From Tianweitania aestuarii (GTDB taxonomy: Bacteria > Pseudomonadota > Alphaproteobacteria > Rhizobiales > Rhizobiaceae), in NCBI RefSeq assembly GCF_018457165.1, contig NZ_JAFMNX010000001.1, positions 496,001-560,000 of the forward strand: a DNA stretch of 64,000 bases. Reading direction: 5' to 3'. The translations under genes were made by a program, and so were the position numbers. The notes below the pieces were generated by a model that saw only the letters and a list, made by a program, of their open reading frames with translations, made no database searches and was not told the origin of the DNA. Each line of letters opens with the position of its first letter. Positions within the stretch are counted from its first letter, which is position 1. Of this stretch, positions 34,593 to 42,507 are shown one piece after another.

Positions 34593-34937
34593 ATGGTCAA
34601 CCGTATCCTCCAGACCCCTATCATGCACCGCATCGTCGAGCATAACGGCATCGTCTTTCTCGGCGGCTTGATCGCTGACGATCTGACCCAGTCGATGGGC
34701 GGCCAGACCGAGCAGATCTGCGCCAAGCTGGACAAGCTTCTGTCGGAAGCCGGCACCGACAAGACCAAGCTCGTTTCCGCGATGCTTTACGTGACCGACA
34801 TGTCGCAAAAGGGCGAGATGAACGCTGCTTGGACAAAGTGGATCGCCGCCGCCGACCTGCCGACCCGCGCCACAATCGGCGTTGCTGATTTGGGCAAGGA
34901 TGTTCTCATCGAAGTCGTCGTCACAGCGGCAGCATAA
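34593..34937 (+). CDS. RidA family enamine/imine deaminase
   Basis: This 114-residue protein is a RidA/YjgF family member, which hydrolyses reactive imines and enamines released by amino acid oxidation. The Arg (R92 in PTRATIGVADLG) and Glu (E107 in VLIEV) that match the E. coli RidA active-site pair are present. ATG at 34593 is preferred because AAAAGGAG lies seven bases upstream. An earlier in-frame ATG at 34572 has none. Its presence after two DAO oxidases supports an imine product for the cluster. Confidence 0.9.
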   Translation: MVNRILQTPIMHRIVEHNGIVFLGGLIADDLTQSMGGQTEQICAKLDKLLSEAGTDKTKLVSAMLYVTDMSQKGEMNAAWTKWIAAADLPTRATIGVADLGKDVLIEVVVTAAA

Positions 34938-35246
34938 GAACCAGGCCACGCTTCTATCGCAACGATGAGCCGCCTTCATGCGCCGCTGAATCGATGACGA
35001 TAGCTGCGTGGCCCGATCGAAATGGAGCAGGATTGAAACGCAGTCTTGCTCACTCGGTAAACAGCTGCGCGATCAAGCAGAGTTGAGTATCGGCCACCTG
35101 CGTCAGCGAGGTGGTGAACCGTGTAAGGAAGACGTCTACGGCGTGATGCGCTGGCGCGCAGTGTTCCGCCATGGGAGGTCCGAAACATCCCCATTACTGT
35201 CATCTGCAAGTGATGACGTTTGGCCCAGCGGTTCCATCTAAATGGT
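34938..35246. other. Intergenic region without a recognisable gene
   Basis: No RNA gene, repeat or convincing coding frame is visible between the RidA gene and the DCC protein gene. A 77-codon frame (35008-35241) lacks a ribosome-binding site and domain features. The promoter of the following trio is expected here. Confidence 0.5.
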
Positions 35247-35609
35247 ATGGACAAGCTCATCATCTGGTTTGACGGTTCCTGCCCGCTTTGCAGGCGCGAG
35301 ATCGCGCTCATGAAGCGCCTCGACCGCCGCGGCGCAATCGACTTCATCGACATCGCTTCATCGGACGTTGAGGACTGTCCCGTTGATCGTGCCGAATTGC
35401 TCGCGAGATTTCACGCCTGCGAGAACGGTCAGTTACTCTCAGGTGCCGCGGCCTTTGCTGCGATGTGGCGCGCCATACCGCTTCTGCGCCCACTCGGTAA
35501 ACTGGCCCGCATCCCGATCATGCTGAGGGTGTTGGAGCATGTCTACAAAGCCTTCCTGCGCGTTCGACCACGGCTCCAGCGGTTCGCCCAATCACTGGAG
35601 CTTGCATGA
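35247..35609 (+). CDS. Thiol-disulfide oxidoreductase DCC family protein (DUF393)
   Basis: The 120-residue protein has the family signature near the start: MDKLIIWFDGSCPLCRREI, with C12 and C15 as a CxxC pair (SCPLC). The usual RFHACENGQLLSGAAAFAAMW segment follows. DCC proteins are thioredoxin-fold proteins of mostly unknown role. ATG at 35247 is chosen, although the frame opens at TTG 35220. Its stop overlaps the next start by four bases (ATGA), so it is coupled to the DUF427 gene. Confidence 0.85.
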   Translation: MDKLIIWFDGSCPLCRREIALMKRLDRRGAIDFIDIASSDVEDCPVDRAELLARFHACENGQLLSGAAAFAAMWRAIPLLRPLGKLARIPIMLRVLEHVYKAFLRVRPRLQRFAQSLELA

Positions 35610-36100
35610 GCAACGCGAAGCACCCTGTTGGACCTGGTCAGGAAAGCGTGTGGTCTTATCCTCGACCTGCGATTGCCCAACAAAGCCGCTGCCACATCGT
35701 GATCGAGCATGGCGGTCAAACGATCGCGGATACAAGGTCGGCCGTGCGGACACTCGAAACGAGCCATCCACCCTCCTACTATGTACCAATGGCCGACATC
35801 GCTCAGGGCGTGCTGCGCAGGGCCGAGGGAACATCGATGTGCGAGTGGAAGGGAGCTGCCACTTACTGGGATATCGTCATAGGAAGCATGGTGCTGCCGC
35901 GTGTCGGCTGGAGCTATGCCAATCCGACACCAGCCTTCGCGCTGCTGCGCGACCATGTCGCTTTCTATGCAGGGCCATTCGACCGATGCACAGTGGATGG
36001 CGAACAGGTCACGCCCCAAGCCGGCCGCTTCTACGGCGGTTGGATCACGAGCCGGGTGGTCGGTCCCTTCAAAGGTGGACCGGGAACCATGGGCTGGTGA
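35606..36100 (+). CDS. DUF427 domain protein
   Basis: The 164-residue protein matches DUF427: ESVWSYPRPAIAQQSRCHIVIEHGGQTIADTRSAVRTLETSHPPSYYVPMADI, then CEWKGAATYWDIVIG and YAGPFDRCTVDGEQVTPQAGRFYGGWITS. The family is a small beta-fold of unknown function, often beside photolyase, SDR or fatty-acid-modifying genes. It is coupled to the DCC gene (ATGA) and lies 48 bases before the SDR gene. Confidence 0.85.
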   Translation: MSNAKHPVGPGQESVWSYPRPAIAQQSRCHIVIEHGGQTIADTRSAVRTLETSHPPSYYVPMADIAQGVLRRAEGTSMCEWKGAATYWDIVIGSMVLPRVGWSYANPTPAFALLRDHVAFYAGPFDRCTVDGEQVTPQAGRFYGGWITSRVVGPFKGGPGTMGW

Positions 36101-36148
36101 CCTAATGGCGCCTGATCCGCGGCACTGGCGCAAGTTGCATTCTGTCCA

Positions 36149-36886
36149 ATGAACGAAAACCAGGTGTCGGCGATGCGTTTCAAGCGAGCGGTGGTCGTCG
36201 GTGCGTCCGGCGGCATAGGAGCCGCCCTTGCCAGCGCGCTGGTGGACCAAGGCGTCGTGGTCCACGCCTTATCGCGTCGAGGAGGAGCGGCGACTACCAA
36301 GCTCGTCGCCGGGACCATCGACATAGAGGACGAAACCAGCATTGCCGCTGCCGTGTTGGTCCTGAGTGCTGAAGAGCCGATCGACCTTCTGGTGGTCGCA
36401 ACGGGGCTCCTGCATGCCGATGGGATCGCGCCTGAGAAGAGCTATCGCCACTACTCCAGCGCTTCTTTCGAGCGCTATTTTGCAGTCAATGCGACCGGGC
36501 CTGCGCTTGTAGCCAAGCACTTCCTCCCGCTTCTGCGCAAAGACCGTCCGTCCGTGTTTGCAGCACTATCGGCCAGGGTCGGCAGCATAAGCGACAATCG
36601 GCTGGGCGGCTGGTATGGTTATCGTGCTTCGAAAGCTGCGCTCAACATGATTGTGAAAACGCTTGCCGTTGAAATAGCCCGGACGCATCCACAGGCAGCA
36701 TGTGTCGCGCTGCATCCTGGTACTGTGGCAACCGATCTCAGCCAACCTTTTCAGCGTGGCGTTCCTGCTGAAAAGCTCTTCTCACCTGAGACTGCGGCCA
36801 AGCATCTACTTGATGTAATCTCTACCCTGAACGTCTCAAATAGCGGCAGCATCTTGGCTTGGGACGGAACCGAAATCACGCCGTAA
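36149..36886 (+). CDS. SDR family oxidoreductase (C-factor-like)
   Basis: The 245-residue short-chain dehydrogenase has VVVGASGGIGAALASAL as cofactor loop, LLVVATGLLH at the fourth strand, ALSARVGSISDNRLGGWYGYRASKAALNM with Ser and YxxxK, and VALHPGTVATDLSQPF. This pattern is that of CsgA/C-factor and YciK-like SDRs. ATG 36173 has a weak AGG eight bases upstream and would shorten the protein by eight residues. It is the last gene of the DCC-DUF427-SDR trio. Confidence 0.88.
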   Translation: MNENQVSAMRFKRAVVVGASGGIGAALASALVDQGVVVHALSRRGGAATTKLVAGTIDIEDETSIAAAVLVLSAEEPIDLLVVATGLLHADGIAPEKSYRHYSSASFERYFAVNATGPALVAKHFLPLLRKDRPSVFAALSARVGSISDNRLGGWYGYRASKAALNMIVKTLAVEIARTHPQAACVALHPGTVATDLSQPFQRGVPAEKLFSPETAAKHLLDVISTLNVSNSGSILAWDGTEITP

Positions 36887-37129
36887 GCCCTGGCGCAGGC
36901 TGGATCGCCTCGTGTTGTAATCGCCTGAACCGAGAGGCGGAGCCCTGATGGTCTATCGCGACCGACACGATGCTGCCAGATGATCTTGCGCTCTCAGACT
37001 TTTCTGAAGCAGCCGGTCAGGCCTCATGCGATTTTAAGATCTCTCATCAGCGGCTCAACTCGAAATCCTATGCCGTAAGTCCGAAATTCGGGCGGCTCGC
37101 AACAGCGGGTGATGCAAGAGGTTTCGATC

Positions 37130-37426
37130 ATGAGTGCCATTCATCGATGTGACGACGAGCAGGGTTTAAGCCTGACTCTGACAGTCCGTCGGATCAAGCA
37201 GAGCCATTGGCTCGTTTCTACGCCAAACCAGAGCACGGGCGGGTTCTTCCGTACAGCTGACGATGCCAGGCGCTTTGCGCGTGGCGAGGCGAAGTTGCGC
37301 AGACATGGCGAAGTCGTTGTCGTCGGTGACGACGGTCTCGATGTCGAAGTGTTCGAGCAAGCTCACAAAGTTCAGGTTCTTCACCTTGATGCACGAAGCC
37401 GGACTGGCCAGGAGTGTGCGTCATGA
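37130..37426 (+). CDS. Small protein of unknown function (DUF2188-like)
   Basis: I do not recognise a firm family. The 98-residue protein (ATG 37130, AGAGG eight bases upstream; also open from ATG 37109) has the core SLTLTVRRIKQSHWLVSTPNQSTGGFFRTADDARRFARGEAKLRRHGEVVVVGDDG. It looks like a two-layer sheet-helix domain similar to DUF2188. The stop overlaps the DapA-like start by four bases (ATGA), with AGGAG inside its end, which supports real translation. Confidence 0.55.
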   Translation: MSAIHRCDDEQGLSLTLTVRRIKQSHWLVSTPNQSTGGFFRTADDARRFARGEAKLRRHGEVVVVGDDGLDVEVFEQAHKVQVLHLDARSRTGQECAS

Positions 37427-38454
37427 TCCTTCCGAAAGGTGTGATGACGGCCCTGATCACTCCGTTTCGCGACGGGCGCATCAATGCCGAAGTTTATGAT
37501 ACCGACGTCGCAAGGCAGGTCAGTTCAGGCATGAACGGGTTGGTTGCCTGCGGCACGACGGCCGAAACGCCGACCCTTGATGAGAAAGAGCGCGATTGGC
37601 TGATCCGAGCAGCGGTGGTGGGTGCTGACGGCAAGATCCCCGTCGTGGTGGGAACTGGTACAAACGCCACGACAACCACGATCGAAGCGACGCGCCATGC
37701 CCGCAAGCTCGGCGCCGATGCCGCCCTTGTGGTTACGCCCTATTACAACAGGCCTTCGCAGGAAGGCTTGTTCCGGCATTTTGAAGCTGTAGCGCTGCGG
37801 TCCGATCTGCCGATCATCCTTTACAATGTGCCGGCGCGTACGGGTGTCGATCTTGACGTGGACACGGTGGTCCGGCTCAGCGAACTGAAGCAGATTGCGG
37901 GCATCAAGGATGCCAGCGCTGATCGCGGGCGCTGCCAGGCCATAAAACAGCGCGTGCATGCTGATTTCCGGGTGTATTCAGGCGATGATCGGATGGCTGG
38001 TGACGCCATGCTTTCCGGTGCCGATGGCGTGATTTCGGTGATCGCGAACGCTTATCCTGTTGAGTGGCGCACCTTATGCTTACACGCCTTGGACGGCGAG
38101 GACAGGAAAGCGCGGTGGATGCTGAGCGTCTTCGGAGATCTGCTCGACGCGCTCTCGCTTGAGACCAATCCTTGCACCATCAAGTATCTGATGTCCCTGA
38201 CCCATCAAAGCCACTCGGCGGAAGTGAGACTTCCACTTGTGCCGATCACGTCCGAAACGGCAGCTCGCATTAGAGGAGGCCTGGATCTCGCCACGACGCG
38301 TTTGTGGGAGACCGATCAGGGTGACGGTGAAACAAATCTGCTTGGTCCAGAGCAATACACGAGGGGTTGGATCGAGGATTTGATGCTGCCGTTTCGTTTG
38401 CGGCGTGACAGCAGTCACCGCGGGCTTTCCCAGAACCACAGGGCGCGACCATGA
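37423..38454 (+). CDS. Dihydrodipicolinate synthase family (DapA-like) lyase
   Basis: The protein is a class I aldolase-fold lyase of the DapA/NAL family. CGTTAETPTLDEKE supplies the paired threonines, IILYNVPARTGVD the catalytic Tyr and Arg, and IAGIKDAS the Schiff-base Lys. It probably condenses or cleaves pyruvate with an aldehyde. True DapA is possible, but a substrate variant is equally likely away from lysine genes. The 343 residues exceed the usual 290-300, with an extra low-complexity tail of about 45 residues after LDLATTRLWETD. ATG 37423 is chosen because AGGAG precedes it. Confidence 0.85.
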   Translation: MILPKGVMTALITPFRDGRINAEVYDTDVARQVSSGMNGLVACGTTAETPTLDEKERDWLIRAAVVGADGKIPVVVGTGTNATTTTIEATRHARKLGADAALVVTPYYNRPSQEGLFRHFEAVALRSDLPIILYNVPARTGVDLDVDTVVRLSELKQIAGIKDASADRGRCQAIKQRVHADFRVYSGDDRMAGDAMLSGADGVISVIANAYPVEWRTLCLHALDGEDRKARWMLSVFGDLLDALSLETNPCTIKYLMSLTHQSHSAEVRLPLVPITSETAARIRGGLDLATTRLWETDQGDGETNLLGPEQYTRGWIEDLMLPFRLRRDSSHRGLSQNHRARP

Positions 38455-38633
38455 TGAGGTTGCAGCTCGTGACGCCGCAGGTCCCCGCCACACAAGTCGG
38501 CAAAAGAAAGCCGTCAAGGAAGGAGCGCTCCCGACGAGAGCGTCCAAACGACCTTTGGATCCTCGTTCGCATGGCGATCATCGCGCTGTTGCTTGTCTCG
38601 CTCACTGCTTTGGTGCGGTCGAGTGGGCTTTGA
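38451..38633 (+). CDS. Possible small single-span membrane protein
   Basis: This frame of 60 codons overlaps the DapA-like stop by four bases (ATGA). The product has a basic N-terminal half (about 12 Lys/Arg before residue 33) and one clear membrane helix (LWILVRMAIIALLLVSLTALV). No family is recognised. The overlap and the helix argue for translation. The absence of a good ribosome-binding site and the high Arg content argue against it. Confidence 0.35.
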   Translation: MMRLQLVTPQVPATQVGKRKPSRKERSRRERPNDLWILVRMAIIALLLVSLTALVRSSGL

Positions 38634-38706
38634 GCCTCAACCGGATCAATGATGACTAGGCTGGTATTGGCTTGAACCGAGCTTCGTGGATGGCTCCGGG
38701 TATCGT

Positions 38707-40428
38707 CTAAAGGGAGACCCTTGAGCCTTCTGCCGACGCCGTCGTCATTTTCGGCATCAGGTGCAGGAGGTGTCTCGTATAGTCGTGTTGCGGACGTTCG
38801 AAGAGGGTTTCGCTTTCCGCGATCTCGAGGATCTTGCCATGTCGCATCACAGCGACCCGGTCGCACATTTGGCGGATCACCGGCAGATCATGGCTGATAA
38901 ACAGCATGGTAAGGCCCAGTTCGGCCTGAAGATCCTTGAGCAGGTTGAGGACCTGCGCCTGGATCGAGACGTCGAGCGCGGATGTCGGTTCATCGCAGAT
39001 GAGGAAACGGGGGCGAGTGGCAAGAGCGCGGGCGATGGAGATGCGCTGGCGCTGACCGCCCGAGAACTCGTGCGGATATTTCGAAGCCGCGCGCTTGCCC
39101 AAACCGACGTGATCAAGAAGATCGTCCACGATCCTGCGTGTTTCGTCACGCGAATTCGAGAGTCGATGGAAGCGGATCGGTTCGGCGACAATATCGCGGA
39201 CCTTCATGCGAGGGTTCACCGACGAATAGGGATCCTGGAAGATCATCTGCATCTGCCGCCGGTAACGGTTCAGCTCCGCGCGTGTCGCGAGCTTGGTCAA
39301 ATCCGCGCCGGCAAATTGAATCTGGCCGGCGTTGGGTCTGTAGATGCCGGTGATCAGCCGGGCGACCGTGGATTTGCCGGAACCGGATTCGCCCACCAGG
39401 CCAAAGGTTTCGCCGTTGTTTATGTCGAAGCTGACGCCGTCCACCGCCCGCACTTCGTGTTGTCCGCCGCCAAACAGCGACCCGGTTCGAAAGATCAGCT
39501 GCAGATCGCGGACGGAAAGAAGGGGACCTTCGACACGTTCATAGTTGCGGGTTTGGCCGAGCCAGTGGGTTTTCAGATCAAGCTGACCACGGGCGCCAGC
39601 CGCCTCGATATGCTCAACGAGCGGGAAACGGTCGAGCTTTACGTCCGATCGCGGCACGGCGGAAATCAGGCTGCGCGTATAAGCATGATCGGGGTTGCCG
39701 AGGATCTTCTGTGTCCGGCCGACCTCCACGACCTCGCCGCGATACATCACGGCGACCCGGTCGGCTATCTCGGCAATGACGCCCATGTCATGGGTGATGA
39801 TGAGCATGCCAGCGCCCGAATCCTTGACCAGCGAGCGCAGCAGATCAAGGATCTGCGCCTGGATCGAAACATCCAGCGCGGTGGTCGGTTCATCCGCGAT
39901 AATGACATTGGGTTCGGCGCACAAAGCGAGTGCGATCACCACCCGCTGCCGCATGCCGCCGGAAAACTGATGGGGGTAATGATCAAGGCGCGCGGCGGGG
40001 TCCGGAATGCCGACCTGTTCAAGCAGGCGCCGCGCCCGGTTGCGCGCTTCCGTTTCGCTTAAGGGAAGATGCGTGCGGATGGTTGTCACCAGCTGTTCGG
40101 CGATCGTGCGCAACGGATCGAGCGATGTCAGCGGGTCCTGGAAGATCATGGAGATCCTGGTTCCGCGGAGCTTACGCATCTCCTCGTCGGCTAAATTGTC
40201 GATCCGCCGGCCTTCCAGCGTCACCGTGCCGCCCGCCACGCGTCCGGGGCGCTCTAGAAGACCCATTGCAGCATTGCCGATGGTCGATTTGCCGGCGCCC
40301 GACTCGCCGACCACGCCGAGGATCTCGCCGGCGCTGAGCTGCAGCGTGACGTTCTTGGCGGCAACCACATCACCGTGGCGCGAAGCGAACTCGACCTGGA
40401 GGCCATCGATATCGAGGAGGATGGTCAT
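38707..40428 (-). CDS. Peptide ABC transporter, fused two-domain ATP-binding protein
   Basis: This 573-residue protein joins two ABC ATPase domains of the DppD and DppF types, as in GsiA. Domain 1 has [35 protein letters not shown] and [12 protein letters not shown]. Domain 2, from about residue 310, has [25 protein letters not shown] and [12 protein letters not shown]. The linker carries the oligopeptide-specific C-terminal motifs ([25 protein letters not shown]). It is the last gene of the operon argE-amidohydrolase-SBP-permease-permease-ATPase. Confidence 0.92.
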   Translation of the reverse strand: MTILLDIDGLQVEFASRHGDVVAAKNVTLQLSAGEILGVVGESGAGKSTIGNAAMGLLERPGRVAGGTVTLEGRRIDNLADEEMRKLRGTRISMIFQDPLTSLDPLRTIAEQLVTTIRTHLPLSETEARNRARRLLEQVGIPDPAARLDHYPHQFSGGMRQRVVIALALCAEPNVIIADEPTTALDVSIQAQILDLLRSLVKDSGAGMLIITHDMGVIAEIADRVAVMYRGEVVEVGRTQKILGNPDHAYTRSLISAVPRSDVKLDRFPLVEHIEAAGARGQLDLKTHWLGQTRNYERVEGPLLSVRDLQLIFRTGSLFGGGQHEVRAVDGVSFDINNGETFGLVGESGSGKSTVARLITGIYRPNAGQIQFAGADLTKLATRAELNRYRRQMQMIFQDPYSSVNPRMKVRDIVAEPIRFHRLSNSRDETRRIVDDLLDHVGLGKRAASKYPHEFSGGQRQRISIARALATRPRFLICDEPTSALDVSIQAQVLNLLKDLQAELGLTMLFISHDLPVIRQMCDRVAVMRHGKILEIAESETLFERPQHDYTRHLLHLMPKMTTASAEGSRVSL

Positions 40429-40441
40429 GACGGCACTCGCT

Positions 40442-41389
40442 CTAGCGCAGCTTGGGGTTCAACGCGTCGCGCAGCCAATCTCCCAGAAGATTGATGGCAA
40501 GCACCAGGATCACGAGGGCAGCACCTGGAAAGATCGTGATCCACCACTCGCCCGAAAACAGGTAATCATTGCCAACCCGGATCAACGTGCCGAGCGAAGG
40601 GGAGGTCGGGGGCACACCGACACCCAAAAAGGACAAGGTCGCTTCGGTGATGATGGCGAGCGCCAACTGGATGGTTGCGATCACCAGGACCGGGCCGAGA
40701 ACGTTCGGCATGATGTGGCGGAACAGGATTGTGCCCGTTGAAAGGCCGATCACCTGACCGGCCTGTACATATTCCTTTGTTCGCTCGATCATCACCAGTG
40801 AGCGCACGGTTCGGGCATATTGCACCCAGAAGCTCAGGCCGATGGCGAGAACAAGAACATACACGGCGATCTGGTCGTAATTGTCGCGTGAAAGCAGGCC
40901 ACGCAGCACGCCATCGACCAGAAGTGCGATCAGGATTGCCGGAAAGGACAGCTGGACATCTGCGATCCGCATCAGGATGGCATCCGTCACGCCGCCGGCA
41001 TAGCCCGCGATCAGACCGATGACGACGCCGATGACGGTGGCGAAGATCACCGAAAGAAAACCCACCAGAAGCGAAATGCGCGCACCGTAAAGAATGGTGG
41101 ACAGAACATCGCGCCCCTGGTCGTCCGTTCCCAACAAGAAGGCGTCTGAGCCGCCTTCCAGCCATGCCGGTGGCAGCAGCGAATCCATAAGGTCGATGCT
41201 TGCGAGATCGAACGGATTGTGCGGAGCGATCAGCGGCGCAAACACGGCGGCGGAAAGAGCCACAAGCGTGACAACTGCCGAGATGATCGCAGTCGGTGAA
41301 TGCAAAAAGGAATAAAGCAGATCGCTTTCGGCAAGGCGCGCACGCCAGCCGATCATCGAGCCTTCGGTGGCGCCTTCGACTTCGCTCAT
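40442..41389 (-). CDS. Peptide ABC transporter permease (DppC-like)
   Basis: The 315-residue permease has an N-terminal cytoplasmic segment, then a helix (ALSAAVFAPLIAPHNPFD). The family-specific GTDDQGRDVLSTILYGARISLLVGFLSV follows, and the EAA loop is QVIGLSTGTILFRHIMPNVLGP. A DppC/OppC role in dipeptide or oligopeptide uptake is clear from the neighbours. Its start overlaps the DppB-like stop by four bases. Confidence 0.92.
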   Translation of the reverse strand: MSEVEGATEGSMIGWRARLAESDLLYSFLHSPTAIISAVVTLVALSAAVFAPLIAPHNPFDLASIDLMDSLLPPAWLEGGSDAFLLGTDDQGRDVLSTILYGARISLLVGFLSVIFATVIGVVIGLIAGYAGGVTDAILMRIADVQLSFPAILIALLVDGVLRGLLSRDNYDQIAVYVLVLAIGLSFWVQYARTVRSLVMIERTKEYVQAGQVIGLSTGTILFRHIMPNVLGPVLVIATIQLALAIITEATLSFLGVGVPPTSPSLGTLIRVGNDYLFSGEWWITIFPGAALVILVLAINLLGDWLRDALNPKLR

Positions 41390-42357
41390 CGGCCCTGAAC
41401 CCTCAGCCGGGGATCAACCACGAAGTAAAGGACGTCCACCACGAGATTGATCACAACGAAAATGAAGGCGATCAGCAGGAGGTAGGCGGCCATCACGGGG
41501 ATGTCGACATTCTGGATCGCCTGGATGAAGAGCAGCCCCATGCCCGGCCATTGAAACACGCTTTCGGTGATGATCGCGAACGCGATGATCGACCCGATCT
41601 GCAGGCCGATGATGGTCATGACCGGCACGAGCGTATTCTTGAGTGCGATGGAAAAGTTGATGGTGCGCGAGGTAAGGCCGCGCGCCCGGGCAAACTTCAC
41701 GTAATCCGCCCGTAGGACTTCGAGCATTTCCGCACGGATCAGGCGCACGACCAGCGTCATCTGGAAAATGGCCAGCGTGATCGCCGGCATGATGAGCGAC
41801 TCGAGACCGCTTTTGGTCAGGAAACCGGTCGTCCAGCCTCCAATCGAAACAACGTCACCACGCCCGAACGTGGGCAGCCAGCGCAAGATGACGCCGAAGA
41901 TCAGGATCAGAAGAATGCCGATCAGAAAGGTCGGCAAGGAGATGCCCACAAGCGACAGGGTCATGAAGCTGCGACTGAGGATGCTGCGCCGGTTGAGGGC
42001 GGTGTAAACGCCCATCGGGATGCCGATCGCGAGCGCCAAAATGGCCGAAACAACCGAAAGCTCGAAGGTGGCGGGGAAGCGCTGCGCTAGGAGATCGGTC
42101 ACCGGCTCACGCAGGCGATAGGACTGACCGAAATTACCTTGAACGGCATTGCCGATGAAGCGGCCGAACTGAACAAACACGGCATCGTTCAAGCCAAGCT
42201 CATCGCGGAGCTGTTCGCGCTGTTCCAGCGTCGTGTCCTGACCCACCATGTTGTTCACGGGATCGCCGACATAACGGAAAAGCGCAAAGGCAATCAGCGC
42301 AACGACGAGCATCACGAGAACCGATTGCGCCAGCCGTTTGAGAACAAAGAAGACCAT
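41386..42357 (-). CDS. Peptide ABC transporter permease (DppB-like)
   Basis: The 323-residue permease begins at ATG 42357 (MVFFVLKRLAQSVLVMLVVALIAFALFRYVGDPV), the normal DppB start. The frame open to 42453 adds a non-homologous segment. GNFGQSYRLREPVTDLLAQRFPATFELS and KFARARGLTSRTINFSIALKNTLVPV (EAA loop) match OppB/DppB proteins. A 150-base gap with a hairpin separates it from the binding protein gene. Confidence 0.92.
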   Translation of the reverse strand: MVFFVLKRLAQSVLVMLVVALIAFALFRYVGDPVNNMVGQDTTLEQREQLRDELGLNDAVFVQFGRFIGNAVQGNFGQSYRLREPVTDLLAQRFPATFELSVVSAILALAIGIPMGVYTALNRRSILSRSFMTLSLVGISLPTFLIGILLILIFGVILRWLPTFGRGDVVSIGGWTTGFLTKSGLESLIMPAITLAIFQMTLVVRLIRAEMLEVLRADYVKFARARGLTSRTINFSIALKNTLVPVMTIIGLQIGSIIAFAIITESVFQWPGMGLLFIQAIQNVDIPVMAAYLLLIAFIFVVINLVVDVLYFVVDPRLRVQGR

Positions 42358-42432
42358 GGACCTCAGGGCTGCAAGAGGACGTGGAAGGCAGCGGCCGACA
42401 CGACCGCTACAGGGATACTGGGAAACAGGCTT

Positions 42433-42460
42433 GCCGAGTTCGGATGGACGCAAGCTCGGC
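42433..42460 (-). terminator. Intercistronic stem-loop after the peptide-binding protein gene
   Basis: GCCGAG (42433-42438) pairs with CTCGGC (42455-42460) across a 16-base loop in the 150-base spacer between the binding protein and DppB-like genes. It parallels hairpins after other binding-protein genes in this window and may affect message stability. Confidence 0.4.
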
Positions 42461-42507
42461 GGCGGCAGGTCGAAAAGACGCGATAGCCCTTCCGACCCGC
42501 CCGAGCG

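Noticed and set aside
35008-35241. 77-codon frame in the spacer before the DCC gene
   Set aside because: No start signal or domain. It overlaps the expected promoter of the trio.
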